NCBI RefSeq assembly: GCF_030504955.1
Contig: NZ_JAUKTR010000001.1
Span: 1 to 64,000 of the forward strand
Reading direction: 5' to 3'
Source: Peiella sedimenti
GTDB lineage: Bacteria; Pseudomonadota; Alphaproteobacteria; Caulobacterales; Caulobacteraceae
DNA length: 64,000 nt
The position numbers and the translations under genes are program-made. A model generated the notes under the pieces. The model saw only the letters and a program-made list of their open reading frames with translations, was not told the DNA's origin and ran no database searches. This document shows positions 33,765 through 42,729 of the stretch, in pieces (position 1 is the first letter of the stretch; every line of letters starts with the position of its first letter).

Positions 33765-35689
33765 TCGAACTCGAATTCCCCGACGGCGCCAAACGCCAGT
33801 TTGAAAAAGGCGCGACGGGCCTGGAGGTGGCCAGGGCCATCTCGCCGTCCCTGGCCAAGAAAGCCGCCCTGATCGAGCTGGACGGCGAACTGCGCGACCT
33901 GATGCGCCCCATCGAGGCGGACGGACGCATCCGCATCCTCACCCGCGATGCCCCCGAGGCGCTGGAGACCATCCGCCACGACACGGCCCACGTGCTGGCC
34001 GAGGCGGTGCAGGAGCTGTTCCCCGGCACCCAGGTGACCATCGGCCCATCGATAGAGGACGGATTCTATTACGACTTCGCCCGGGATGAGCCTTTCTCCA
34101 TCGACGATTTCCCCAAGATCGAAGCCAAGATGCGCGAGATCGTCGAGCGCGACGCGCCCATCGTGCGCGAGGTTTGGGACCGGGACGAGGCCATCGCCCA
34201 CTTCGAGAAGATCGGCGAGGCCTACAAGGCCGAGATCATACGCGACCTGCCCGAGGGCGAGGAGATCACCCTCTATCGCCAGGGAGACTGGTTGGACCTG
34301 TGCCGGGGGCCGCACTTCCCCTCGACGCGCCACGTGGGCAAGGCCTTCAAGCTGACGAAGCTGGCCGGGGCCTACTGGCGGGGCGATCACCGAAACGCCC
34401 AGCTGCAGCGCATGTACGGCACGGCTTGGGCCTCCCAGGAGGACCTCGACGCCTATCTGAAGCGGGTCGAGGAGGCCGAGAAGCGCGACCACCGAAAGCT
34501 GGGCCGTCAGATGAACCTCTTCCACATGCAGGAAGAGGGGCGCGGCATGGTCTTCTGGCACCCCAAGGGGTGGCGGCTGTGGCTGACGCTCGAGGCCTAC
34601 ATGCGCCGGCGCCTGGCCGAGGCGGGCTACACCGAGGTGAAGACGCCCCAGGTGCTGGAGCGCGGCTTCTGGGAGGCTTCAGGCCACTGGGACAAGTACC
34701 GCCCCAACATGTTCGTCTGCGAGACGGAGGAGGGCGAGGTCCTGTCGCTGAAGCCCATGAACTGTCCGGGCCACGTGCAGATCTTCGATCACGGCCAGCG
34801 CAGCTATCGCGAACTGCCCATCCGCATGGCCGAGTTCGGGGCCTGTCACCGGTACGAGCCGTCGGGGTCTCTGCACGGCCTGATGCGGGTGCGCGGCTTC
34901 ACCCAGGACGACGCCCACATCTTCTGCCGCGAAGACCAGATCGTCGAGGAGACGGCCGCCTTCATCCAGCTGGCGCGCTCGGTCCACGCCGACCTCGGCA
35001 TGGAGACGGCCTATATCAGCCTGGGCACGCGGCCCGAGGTGCGGGCCGGCTCGGACGAGTTCTGGGACCGCGCCGAAGCCCAGATGCTGGAGGCGGCCCG
35101 CGCGGCGGGTTCGGAGCCGGTCATCACGCTGGGCGACGGCGCTTTCTACGCGCCCAAGCTCGACTTCGTGGTGCGCGACGCCATCGGCCGGGAATGGACC
35201 TGCGGCACGATCCAGCTGGACTACGTCCTGCCCGAGCGTCTGGGAGCAGAGTACATCGGCGAGGACGGGCAGAAGCACCGGCCCGTCATGCTGCACCGGG
35301 CGATCCTGGGCAGCTTCGAGCGCTTCATCGGCATCATGATCGAGAACTACGGCGGGGCCTTCCCGCTGTGGCTGGCGCCCGTTCAGGTGGTGGTCGCCAC
35401 CATCACCTCGGATGCTGACGAATATGCCATCGAAGCGGCTCAAAAGCTTCAAGAGGCAGGGCTAAGAGTGGAGACCGACCTGCGGAACGAAAAGGTCGGC
35501 TACAAGGTTCGTGAGCATTCTCTGGCCAAGGTTCCGCTTATCGCGGTGGTTGGCCGGCAGGAGGCTGAAACGCGTCAAATCGCCCTGCGCCGGCTGGGCT
35601 CTAACGCGCAGGAGTTGATCAGTCTTGACGCAGCGGCATCGAACCTGTCGAAAGAAGCCCTGCCGCCGGATTTGGCGGCACAACGTTAA
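33761..35689 (+). CDS. thrS: Threonyl-tRNA synthetase
   Basis: A full-length 642-residue ThrRS. N-terminal TGS domain (1-60), the editing domain with the HxxxH motif (DTAHVLAEA, about 73), the class II core (motif 2 [30 protein letters not shown]), motif 3 ([17 protein letters not shown]), and a C-terminal anticodon-binding domain (from about 540). It charges tRNA-Thr and edits Ser. Start overlaps the yidD stop (ATGA). The C-terminal 60 codons use more AT-rich codons than the rest. An isolated operon tail: the next gene starts 26 bp on. Confidence 0.97.
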   Translation: MIELEFPDGAKRQFEKGATGLEVARAISPSLAKKAALIELDGELRDLMRPIEADGRIRILTRDAPEALETIRHDTAHVLAEAVQELFPGTQVTIGPSIEDGFYYDFARDEPFSIDDFPKIEAKMREIVERDAPIVREVWDRDEAIAHFEKIGEAYKAEIIRDLPEGEEITLYRQGDWLDLCRGPHFPSTRHVGKAFKLTKLAGAYWRGDHRNAQLQRMYGTAWASQEDLDAYLKRVEEAEKRDHRKLGRQMNLFHMQEEGRGMVFWHPKGWRLWLTLEAYMRRRLAEAGYTEVKTPQVLERGFWEASGHWDKYRPNMFVCETEEGEVLSLKPMNCPGHVQIFDHGQRSYRELPIRMAEFGACHRYEPSGSLHGLMRVRGFTQDDAHIFCREDQIVEETAAFIQLARSVHADLGMETAYISLGTRPEVRAGSDEFWDRAEAQMLEAARAAGSEPVITLGDGAFYAPKLDFVVRDAIGREWTCGTIQLDYVLPERLGAEYIGEDGQKHRPVMLHRAILGSFERFIGIMIENYGGAFPLWLAPVQVVVATITSDADEYAIEAAQKLQEAGLRVETDLRNEKVGYKVREHSLAKVPLIAVVGRQEAETRQIALRRLGSNAQELISLDAAASNLSKEALPPDLAAQR

Positions 35690-35715
35690 GTATCAGTGAT
35701 TTACGAGGCGGTTCG

Positions 35716-36693
35716 GTGAACAGGGCGGTTCGACTGGCGGACTTCTTCCCCGCGCGCATCGCGTCGCCGGCGGTGGACGTGTCAGTCGTCATGGTCGTCT
35801 ATCGGACCGGACCGGACCTGTTCACCAGCATCGATCACGTCCTCAACGAGCACCGTGTGGACGACTTCGTCATCGTCGACAACGGCTCCACCGAGGAGGA
35901 CGCCGCGCGTCTGCGGGCCATCGCCGAACGCGAACCGCGCATCCGCCTGTTGCACGGCCACGGCAACATCGGTTTCGCGCGCGGGGCCAACCTCGGCGCC
36001 TCGCAGGCGGCGGGGCGCTGGCTGGTGTTCCTGAACCCCGACGCCTTCCTGCAGGAGGGCTGCATCGACGCGCTGATCACGGCCGCCGCCTCGGCGCCCT
36101 CGCCCGCCGTCGCCGGGGCGCGGGTGCTCAACCCCGACGGCACCGAACAGCGCGGGGCGCGGCGGGGGGAGGTGACCCCGGTCACCACCCTGCTCAGCTT
36201 CACCCACCTGTCCGAGCGCGGGCCGCTGCGCCGGTTCGAAATCCACCGGGAGTTCGAGCCCGCGCCGGAGCGGGCCGCCCCTGTGCCGACGATCTCGGGC
36301 GCCTGCTTCTGCGTGTCTCGGCGGGATTTCGAACGGCTGAACGGCTTTGACGGCCGCTTCTTCCTGCACGTGGAGGACATCGACCTGTGCTGGCGCGCGC
36401 GCCAGATGGGCGGCCAGGTGCTGTTTCAGCCCAATGCGCGGGTCATCCATGTGGGCCACACAAGCCATGTGGAGCCGATGCTGGTCGAATGGCACAAGGG
36501 ACGGGGCCTGGCGCGTTATTTCCGCAAGCGCGCCGACAACCCCCTGCGCATGCTTCTGGCGTGGGCGCTGGGACCCCTGATCGTCCTGGCGGCGGTCTCG
36601 CGTCCGGTGCTGCGCAGTCTGACCGGCGGCCCGGTGCGGCGGCTCAGGCCCGCGGACGAAACGGCCCCGCCCGCGACAGGGCCGAAGGGGTAG
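35716..36693 (+). CDS. Family 2 glycosyltransferase (WbbL-like)
   Basis: A 325-residue GT2 enzyme starting at GTG 35716 (GAGGCGG upstream). It has VSVVMVVYRTGPDL, the metal-binding DxD region (FLNPDAF), and the catalytic acid region FFLHVEDIDLCWRARQMG, typical of rhamnosyltransferase-like WbbL proteins. A hydrophobic stretch near residue 285-305 may anchor it to the inner membrane. Likely makes a surface polysaccharide linkage; acceptor unknown. Its last 50 bp overlap the convergent HMG-CoA-lyase gene. Confidence 0.88.
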   Translation: MNRAVRLADFFPARIASPAVDVSVVMVVYRTGPDLFTSIDHVLNEHRVDDFVIVDNGSTEEDAARLRAIAEREPRIRLLHGHGNIGFARGANLGASQAAGRWLVFLNPDAFLQEGCIDALITAAASAPSPAVAGARVLNPDGTEQRGARRGEVTPVTTLLSFTHLSERGPLRRFEIHREFEPAPERAAPVPTISGACFCVSRRDFERLNGFDGRFFLHVEDIDLCWRARQMGGQVLFQPNARVIHVGHTSHVEPMLVEWHKGRGLARYFRKRADNPLRMLLAWALGPLIVLAAVSRPVLRSLTGGPVRRLRPADETAPPATGPKG

Positions 36694-37561
36694 GCCGGCC
36701 CAGCCTGTCGCCGATCCACAGCGCGGTCTCGATCATGGCGTTGAGGTCGACGCCCGTCTGGAAGCCGCCGCGCTCCAGCATGTAGACTAGGTCCTCGGTC
36801 GCCACATTGCCCGTGGCGCCCGGCGCGAAGGGGCAGCCGCCGATCCCGCCGCAGGAGGCGTCAAGCACGTCCACGCCCGCCTCGATGGCGGCATAGGCGT
36901 TGGCCAGAGCGGTGTTGCGGGTGTCGTGGAAATGGACCCGCAGGGTCGCGTCAGGCGCGGCGGCGCGGGCGGCCTCCACCTTGCGGCGCACAGACCAGGG
37001 ATCGCCCACCCCGATGGTGTCGGCCAGGGCGATCTCTTTCAGGCCAAGACGCGCGGCCTCGGACACCACCGACACCACCTGATCCGTGGAGACCTCGCCG
37101 TCAAAGGGGCAGCCCCAGACGGTGGAGAAGGTGACGCTGAGCCTGGGGCCGGTGCCCGCGCCCGTCATGTTGGAGGCGCGGCTGACGATCTCGGCCAGCA
37201 TGGCCAGCTGGTCAGAGACCCCCATGCCCTGGTTCTTGAGCCCGAAGCCGTCGGTGGCGGAGAGGGCGACGTTCACCTCATCGACGCCCGACTCCATGGC
37301 CCGATCCCAGCCCTTGAGATTGAGCACCAGCCCAATGCGCGAGCGGCTGGGATCAGCCGGGAGGGCGGCCATGACCTCTTCGGCGCCGGCCATCTGGGGC
37401 ACGCGGCCGGGATGGACGAAGGACACCGCCTCGATGCGGGTCACGCCCGCTTTTTCCAGCCGCTGGATGAACTCAGCCCGATCCTCGGGAGAGAGAACGA
37501 CCTTTTCGTTCTGGAGGCCGTCGCGGGGACCGACCTCGACGATCTGAATTGGACGCGGCAT
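36644..37561 (-). CDS. Hydroxymethylglutaryl-CoA lyase
   Basis: A 305-residue HMG-CoA lyase (MvaB/LiuE-like) of the DRE-TIM family. The opening VEVGPRDGLQNEK contains the metal-binding D and R, and the C-terminal signature loop has CGGIGGCPFAPGATGN with the reactive cysteine. It splits HMG-CoA into acetoacetate and acetyl-CoA in leucine breakdown. No other leucine pathway gene is adjacent. The 3' end runs 50 bp into the convergent glycosyltransferase gene, so one of the two ends may be shorter in life. Confidence 0.9.
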   Translation of the reverse strand: MPRPIQIVEVGPRDGLQNEKVVLSPEDRAEFIQRLEKAGVTRIEAVSFVHPGRVPQMAGAEEVMAALPADPSRSRIGLVLNLKGWDRAMESGVDEVNVALSATDGFGLKNQGMGVSDQLAMLAEIVSRASNMTGAGTGPRLSVTFSTVWGCPFDGEVSTDQVVSVVSEAARLGLKEIALADTIGVGDPWSVRRKVEAARAAAPDATLRVHFHDTRNTALANAYAAIEAGVDVLDASCGGIGGCPFAPGATGNVATEDLVYMLERGGFQTGVDLNAMIETALWIGDRLGRPTPSALSRAGPFRPRA

Positions 37562-37579
37562 GGCTTGGCGAGCTCGGGG

Positions 37580-39232
37580 CTACTGGGGCTGGGGCGTATA
37601 TAGGGTCAGGTCGACCGGATCGCCCTTGGAGTAGTTGACGCCTTCGATACGCGCGGCGGGCCGGGGGCTGAGGCCCAGTCGCCGCGCCTCGGCCCGGAAG
37701 GCCGGCTCAAAGGCGCGTTCCACGGCCACCGGGCGGCGCTCGGCCAGGGCCTGGGCCGCGCCGGCGCCGTCGGTGAAGGCGGTGGCGGTTCCCAGGAGGA
37801 AGACCGCGCTGGGCTCCGAATAGCCGGCGATGGCCAGCGGACCGGTGGGCGCGGACGGCAGGGCCGCGACGGCCTCGGCCAGGCGCGGCGAGACCCACAG
37901 CGGAGCCAGGCTGCGCGCGGTGGCGGCCAGCCCCGCGTGGGCGATGATCCCGGCGACGGCGGCGGTCGCCAACGCCTGCCAGGGCATCTGGCGCATCAGG
38001 AACAGGGCAGGGAGCACAAGGGCGGCCACGGCGAAGACGATCATCATGGCCGCCGGCGCTTCGGCGCCCTCTCCCCCGATTTCGGACAGGCCGTAGACCG
38101 CGATGGCCGAGACCAGCAGCGCCCCGAAGCCGCCGATGATCAGCCCGGCGATGAGCAGCCGCTTCGAGATGGGACGGAACAACGCCCTGGCCGCCAGCCA
38201 GGCCAGCGCGCCGAAGGCGGGCAGGGTGTAGTGCCACAGTTTCGTCGGCGCGGCCTCGAACATGATCCAGGTGGGGATCAGCCAGCACAGGGCGAAGCGC
38301 ACCACCGGCTCGGTCCGGTCGCGCCAGGCGCCCGTGAGGGCGGCGGGCAGCAACAGCCCCGCCGGAAAGAACAGCAGCGGCAGGAGCAGCAGGTGCTGGC
38401 CGGGCGGCCCCCAGTGCCGCTCGTGCCCGCCAACCAGCTTGGGCGCCAGGTCTCCGCCGATGGCCGTGCCCCAGAAGGCCCCGTCCGTGGCCACCGTGAC
38501 GGCCACCGCCCAGGGTCCGACGATGGCGATGAGCAAGAGAGCGCCCCAGCCCCAGCCGATGTGCCGCATCCAGCCCCAGCGGCGGTCCCACAGGCCCAGC
38601 GCCAGCAAGGCCAGGGCCGGGACCAGCGGCCCCACCGGGCCCTTGACCAGGACGGCCACCGCCACCGCCGCCCAGAAGATCAGCTTGTGACGTCGGGCCG
38701 GATCGCGGCCGCCGGCTTGATCCACATACATCCTGGCGAGCGCAGCCATGGCCAGGGTGACCAGGCCGCACAGCACCGCGTCGGTCTTGGCGATCCCGGC
38801 CTCGGACGACAGCAGGAAGGTGACGCCCAGTATGACCCCGGCGGCGAAGCCCTCGCGCCGGCCGATCAGGGCGGCGGCGCCCCAGGCGGCGGCGAAGGCG
38901 GCCAGGGCGGCCCCCAGAAGCGAGGGCAGGCGATAGGCCCAGATAGCGCCCGCCTCGGGCCCCGTGGTCAGGGACACGGCCGCGGCCTGCATCCAGTGGA
39001 TGCCCACGGGCTTCTTGTGGCGCGGCTGGTCCTGGAAGCGGATGTCGACCAGATCGCCGGTGTGCAGCATCTGGGTCGTGGCCTGAGCAAAGCGCGACTC
39101 GTCGCGGTCCAGCGGCGGCAGCAGCGCCAGGCTGGGCAGGCCGGCCAGAACGGCGATCAGCGCCGCCAGCAGCGGTCCGCGCCAGCCCCGGATCCACTCG
39201 TCGATGTCGAAGCCTGGATTCGTCCCCGTCAT
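37580..39232 (-). CDS. Family 39 glycosyltransferase (ArnT-like)
   Basis: A 550-residue polytopic inner-membrane protein with about 10-12 helices and the GT39/ArnT hallmarks near the N-terminus: LPPLDRDESRFAQATTQML (catalytic Asp/Glu pair in a periplasmic loop) and FQDQPRHKKPVGIHW. It transfers a sugar from a polyprenyl-phosphate donor to lipid A or a protein. It is separated from the HMG-CoA lyase by only 18 bp. Divergent from a dolichol-phosphate-mannose-synthase-like GT2, which could make its donor. Confidence 0.88.
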   Translation of the reverse strand: MTGTNPGFDIDEWIRGWRGPLLAALIAVLAGLPSLALLPPLDRDESRFAQATTQMLHTGDLVDIRFQDQPRHKKPVGIHWMQAAAVSLTTGPEAGAIWAYRLPSLLGAALAAFAAAWGAAALIGRREGFAAGVILGVTFLLSSEAGIAKTDAVLCGLVTLAMAALARMYVDQAGGRDPARRHKLIFWAAVAVAVLVKGPVGPLVPALALLALGLWDRRWGWMRHIGWGWGALLLIAIVGPWAVAVTVATDGAFWGTAIGGDLAPKLVGGHERHWGPPGQHLLLLPLLFFPAGLLLPAALTGAWRDRTEPVVRFALCWLIPTWIMFEAAPTKLWHYTLPAFGALAWLAARALFRPISKRLLIAGLIIGGFGALLVSAIAVYGLSEIGGEGAEAPAAMMIVFAVAALVLPALFLMRQMPWQALATAAVAGIIAHAGLAATARSLAPLWVSPRLAEAVAALPSAPTGPLAIAGYSEPSAVFLLGTATAFTDGAGAAQALAERRPVAVERAFEPAFRAEARRLGLSPRPAARIEGVNYSKGDPVDLTLYTPQPQ

Positions 39233-39300
39233 GCGGCCTCCTTAGCACGGGCCAAAAGGGTGCGCTCCCGCTCCGGCGCAAATGCGGTTAAGAGGGCGGA

Positions 39301-40062
39301 ATGACCCGCGCGCCGCGAAAGAAGACCGAAGCCGCCCCGTCCTCCACGCCGGAGGTGTCCATCGTCGTGCCCGTTCACGACGAGGCCGGCAACGCCGCCA
39401 ACCTGGCGCGCGAGATCGCCGCCGCCTTCCAGGGCCGCGACTACGAGATGATCTTCGTCGACGACCTCAGCCGAGACTCGACCCTGGCCGAGCTGGAGGC
39501 CGCCAAGGCCGAACTGCCGCGGCTGCGGGTGCTGAAACACGGACGGAACGCCGGACAGAGCCGGGCCGTGCGCACCGGCGTGATCGCGGCGCGGGCTCCC
39601 ATCGTGGTCACCCTGGACGGGGACGGCCAGAATCCCCCGGCGGACGCCCCCCGCCTGTTCGAAGCGCTGCGCGACGCCCCGCCCGAGGTGGCGCTGGTGG
39701 GCGGCATCCGCGCCAGTCGGCAGGACACCGAGGCCAAGCGCTGGGCCTCGCGCTGGGCCAACCGCATCCGCAAGAACCTGCTGAAGGACGACTGCGACGA
39801 TACCGGCTGCGGCCTGAAGGCCTTTCGCAGGGAGGCCTTCCTGCGCCTGCCCTACTTCGATCACATCCATCGCTACCTGCCGGCCTTGATGCGGCGCGAG
39901 GGCTTTGAAAATCGCTTCATCGACGTAGGCCATAGACATCGGGAGCAGGGCCGGTCGAAATACACCAACCTGGGCCGTCTGAAGGCGTCCCTGTCAGACC
40001 TTCTGGGGGTCATGTGGCTGAACACGAGAGCAAGGAATCCCGGGCAGGTCACGGAATCGTAG
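39301..40062 (+). CDS. Polyprenyl-phosphate glycosyltransferase, GT2 (DPM1/ArnC-like)
   Basis: A 253-residue cytosolic GT2 enzyme with VSIVVPVHDEAGN, the nucleotide-sugar region IFVDDLSRDST, the DxD-type motif TLDGDGQNPP and the QXXRW-like HREQGRSKYTNLGRLK. Without C-terminal membrane helices, it is of the dolichol-phosphate mannose synthase type and should load a sugar onto undecaprenyl phosphate. Divergent, across 68 bp, from the ArnT-like enzyme; the pair fits donor-maker plus transferase. Confidence 0.9.
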   Translation: MTRAPRKKTEAAPSSTPEVSIVVPVHDEAGNAANLAREIAAAFQGRDYEMIFVDDLSRDSTLAELEAAKAELPRLRVLKHGRNAGQSRAVRTGVIAARAPIVVTLDGDGQNPPADAPRLFEALRDAPPEVALVGGIRASRQDTEAKRWASRWANRIRKNLLKDDCDDTGCGLKAFRREAFLRLPYFDHIHRYLPALMRREGFENRFIDVGHRHREQGRSKYTNLGRLKASLSDLLGVMWLNTRARNPGQVTES

Positions 40063-40112
40063 CCATGGGCGTCATGGCGTCCAAGCAGCGCCAGGGTGAG
40101 GAGAGCGGAACG

Positions 40113-40571
40113 ATGAGCACGGTGGTTCGGGGGTCCGCGGGCGGATCCATGTGGATGGCGTTCCCGCTGCTGGTGATCCCGGTGGTGGTCTACAATCTGG
40201 TGGCCCTGGGCTCGGCGGCGACCAGTTCCATGGCGACGACGCCCGATCAGGGCCTGCGCGAGCCGCTGTTCTCGGTGCCCATGGCCTCGGGCGTGAACTG
40301 GAACGTCGGATCCGGCGACCTGATCATCCTGGTCTCGCTGATCCTGCTGTTCTTCGAGCTGCTCAAGTCCACCAACACCCAGAAGGTGGCGATCATCAAT
40401 CACGCCCTGTCGATGATCCTGTTCATCATCTGCCTGGTGGAGTTCCTGCTTTTGCCGGGCTTCGCCACCTCGACCTTCTTCCTGGTCACGGTGATGGTCC
40501 TGCTGGACGTGCTGGCGGGCTTCATCGTCACCATCATCGCCGCCCGCAAGGACTTCGAGTTCGGGGCCTAG
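40113..40571 (+). CDS. Inner-membrane protein, four helices, unknown
   Basis: A 152-residue protein; ATG 40113 is chosen since GAGGAGAG lies 7 nt upstream and the product then starts MSTVVRGSAGGSMW. Helices at about 12-35, 62-83, 92-112 and 116-140 (counted from that start). Hydrophobic throughout, with charged ends and no enzyme motif. I do not recognise the family. It follows the GT2 gene by 50 bp and may be part of the same lipid-sugar unit. Confidence 0.75.
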   Translation: MSTVVRGSAGGSMWMAFPLLVIPVVVYNLVALGSAATSSMATTPDQGLREPLFSVPMASGVNWNVGSGDLIILVSLILLFFELLKSTNTQKVAIINHALSMILFIICLVEFLLLPGFATSTFFLVTVMVLLDVLAGFIVTIIAARKDFEFGA

Positions 40572-40645
40572 CCGAACGCGAGGAAGATCAGGGCCACCAC
40601 GGTCACGTCGACGACACGGGCGAGGGCGGAAAGGGCGGCTTGCAT
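40568..40645 (-). CDS. Possible 25-residue membrane micropeptide
   Basis: A minus-strand ATG at 40645 opens a frame of 25 codons, MQAALSALARVVDVTVVALI and then FLAFG, which would be one short membrane helix. Its stop overlaps the end of the convergent gene. A weak AGGA lies about 10 nt upstream. There is no homology to support it; it could easily be chance in GC-rich DNA. Confidence 0.2.
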   Translation of the reverse strand: MQAALSALARVVDVTVVALIFLAFG

Positions 40646-40655
40646 CGGCGGGGCG

Positions 40656-40675
40656 TCCTGAAAGCGATTTCAGGA
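40656..40675. repeat. Perfect 20-bp palindrome
   Basis: TCCTGAAA-GCGA-TTTCAGGA is a perfect inverted repeat (8 + 4 + 8) in the 197-bp space between convergent genes (40572-40768). There is no T-run, so it is not a normal intrinsic terminator; a protein-binding site or the upstream end of the possible micropeptide gene are alternatives. Nothing else recognisable lies in this gap. Confidence 0.6.
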
Positions 40676-40768
40676 TCGTGGGTCAGCAAGGATCGGGCCA
40701 CCTGTTAGCGGCCCGAAAACTGAGCCCAGCGGGGCGCGTCCCACTGGACCGATTGCGGGCTGGCCGTC

Positions 40769-41122
40769 CTAGATTTCGGACTTGAGCGCCTTGCCCTTGG
40801 CCGGACGCCGGTCGGCCGGGCCGGAGTATTCAGCGTTCAGATAGGTCGACCGGGCCTTGTCCAGCACCTCGGGCCCGCCCTTCAGGCCCCGGCGGCGGTT
40901 GCCGTCGTCGGCCAGCACCTGGGCGGCGAAGGCGGCGTCGGCCTGCGGCTTGGCGGACGCAGGGGCGGGTCCAGACGCGAGGGCGCCCGGCGTTTCCTGC
41001 CCAGGCGGAAGCGGCCCGGTGGGCACAAGCGCCCGCACTGACGGGATGGCGTCGCTCTGGCGGCGGCCCGAAGCGCGGCGGTCGCCCGAACGCCGGTCCT
41101 GGCCGCGCCGGTCCTCGGTCAT
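40769..41122 (-). CDS. Hypothetical protein downstream of phaR
   Basis: A 117-residue, highly charged, Arg/Pro/Ala-rich protein with an N-terminal repeat of RRxGDRR type (MTEDRRGQDRRSGDRRASGRR) and no membrane segment. It looks largely disordered. It overlaps the phaR stop by 4 bp (ATGA), so it is coexpressed with phaR. I know no function; a phasin-like or granule role is conceivable only from context. Confidence 0.7.
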   Translation of the reverse strand: MTEDRRGQDRRSGDRRASGRRQSDAIPSVRALVPTGPLPPGQETPGALASGPAPASAKPQADAAFAAQVLADDGNRRRGLKGGPEVLDKARSTYLNAEYSGPADRRPAKGKALKSEI

Positions 41123-41793
41123 TTCTTGCCGCCGGCCAGGCCGTCCAGCCGGGCGCGCAGGGCCTCCAGCTCGCGGCGCATCTCATCCAGGGCCGGATCG
41201 CCCCCGGCGGCGCCTCTGCCGACGTCCTGGGCGGGTTCGGCGGGAGCCTGGTCCTGGGCCTGTCCCGGCGCCTCGGCGGGCCGGTAGGCGAAGGGCGAGA
41301 ACATCTTCATGGCCTGCTGGAACATGGCCGTGTTCTGGCGCATCTGCTCCTCGAAGGCGGCGGCGGCCGGATTGGTCCCCATGGCCTTGGTCATCTGGGC
41401 GCGGATGGCGTCCTGCTGGCGGGCGAAGTTCTCCAGCGACAGCTCCAGATAGCTGGGCAGGACGGCCTGGACCTGATCGCCGTAGAAGCCGATCAGCTGA
41501 CGCAGGAACTGGATGGGCAGAAGGCTCTGCCCCCGGCTCTCTTCCTCGAAGATGATCTGGGTCAGGACCGAGCGGGTGATGTCCTCGCCCGTCTTGGCGT
41601 CATAGACCACGAAGTCCTGCCCCTGGCGCACCATCTCGGCCAGGTGATCGAGGGTGACGTAGGCGCTGGTGGCGGTGTTGTAGAGGCGCCGGTTGGCGTA
41701 CTTCTTGATGACCACCGGCTTGTCGCCGGATGCGGACTGATCTGCGGCTGCGGCCACGCGAGGCTCCTCCGGGTCATCCATTGTGCGGTGCAT
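41119..41793 (-). CDS. phaR: PHB synthesis repressor PhaR
   Basis: A 224-residue PhaR. The N-terminal DNA-binding block VVIKKYANRRLYNTATSAYVTL and EDITRSVLTQIIFEEES is the family hallmark; a central PHB-binding region (LLPIQFLRQLIGFYGDQVQAVLPSYLE) follows, then an Ala/Gln/Pro-rich tail and a C-terminal coiled coil (LDEMRRELEALRARL). It represses phasin genes and binds PHB granules. Start at 41793 has AAGGG close upstream; a second Met is at 41781. The phaC/phaZ genes are not here. Confidence 0.94.
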   Translation of the reverse strand: MHRTMDDPEEPRVAAAADQSASGDKPVVIKKYANRRLYNTATSAYVTLDHLAEMVRQGQDFVVYDAKTGEDITRSVLTQIIFEEESRGQSLLPIQFLRQLIGFYGDQVQAVLPSYLELSLENFARQQDAIRAQMTKAMGTNPAAAAFEEQMRQNTAMFQQAMKMFSPFAYRPAEAPGQAQDQAPAEPAQDVGRGAAGGDPALDEMRRELEALRARLDGLAGGKK

Positions 41794-41886
41794 TATCCCT
41801 TAGGCGGATGATCTGCGCCAGTGGCGGCGCGGCGCCCCCTCTGATCCGCTTGCAGGCGGCGGGCTAGCTCATCATCATCGCGCCGG

Positions 41887-42729
41887 ATGACGCCCGCCCC
41901 TGATCCCCACATCGTCGACGTGCTGATCGCCGAGCGGGCGCCGCGCCTGACGGCTTCGCCCTTCTGGCCCGTGCTGCGGCCGGTGCTGTATCGGCTGCTG
42001 GACTATCAGAGCGCGCGGCGCATGGCCGACGCCATCCAGGGGCTGTCGGGCGACCAGGCCATCGCCCACGTGTCGGGCCTGCTGCGGCTGGACGTGAAGG
42101 TTCTGTTCGAGGAGCGCATTCCCCGGAAAGGCCGCTGCGTCATCGTCTGCAACCATCCGACCGGCATTGCCGACGGCGTCGCCGTCTACGACGCGGTGCG
42201 CAGCGTGCGCGAGGACGCCATCTACTTCGCCAACGCCGACGCCCTGAGAGTGTCTCCGCGTCTGGCCGAGACCGTGATCCCCGTCGAGTGGGTCGAGACC
42301 AAGCGCACCCGCGAAAAGACCCGCGCCACCCTGGAGGCCGCCAAGGCCGCCTTTCTGGCTGAGCGGGCGGTGGTGATCTTCGCCGCAGGGCGGTTGGCCC
42401 GGATGGACCGCAAGGGCAATCTGATCGACCCGCCCTGGGCCCCCACGGCGGCGTCGCTGGCGCGCAAGTACGAGGCGCCGGTCTGTCCCATCCATGTGGC
42501 CGGACCCTATTCGCGGCTGTTCCACGCCTTTGACCGCATCTCGCCCGAGCTGCGCGACGTGACCCTGTTCCACGAACTGCTCAACAAGCGCGGCAAGCGT
42601 TTCACGCTCACGGTGGGGCCGCTGATCGCGCCGACGCGTCTGGACCCTGACGCCGGCTTGGCCATCCGGGGCCTGAAGGCCTATGTCGAGCGTGTGCTTC
42701 CCTTCCAGCCAGACCTGCCCTTCGTATGA
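41887..42729 (+). CDS. Acyltransferase, PlsC/OlsB-like
   Basis: A 280-residue 1-acyl-glycerol-phosphate-type acyltransferase. Block I reads CNHPTGIAD (His plus Asp with five residues between, as in OlsB/hemolysin-type enzymes), and block III is FAAGRLAR, in the place of the usual FPEGTRS. No membrane helix is clear. It may make lysophospholipid, ornithine-lipid or other acylated products. It begins the tsaE-amgK-murU-addBA operon, overlapping tsaE by 4 bp (ATGA). Confidence 0.85.
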   Translation: MTPAPDPHIVDVLIAERAPRLTASPFWPVLRPVLYRLLDYQSARRMADAIQGLSGDQAIAHVSGLLRLDVKVLFEERIPRKGRCVIVCNHPTGIADGVAVYDAVRSVREDAIYFANADALRVSPRLAETVIPVEWVETKRTREKTRATLEAAKAAFLAERAVVIFAAGRLARMDRKGNLIDPPWAPTAASLARKYEAPVCPIHVAGPYSRLFHAFDRISPELRDVTLFHELLNKRGKRFTLTVGPLIAPTRLDPDAGLAIRGLKAYVERVLPFQPDLPFV

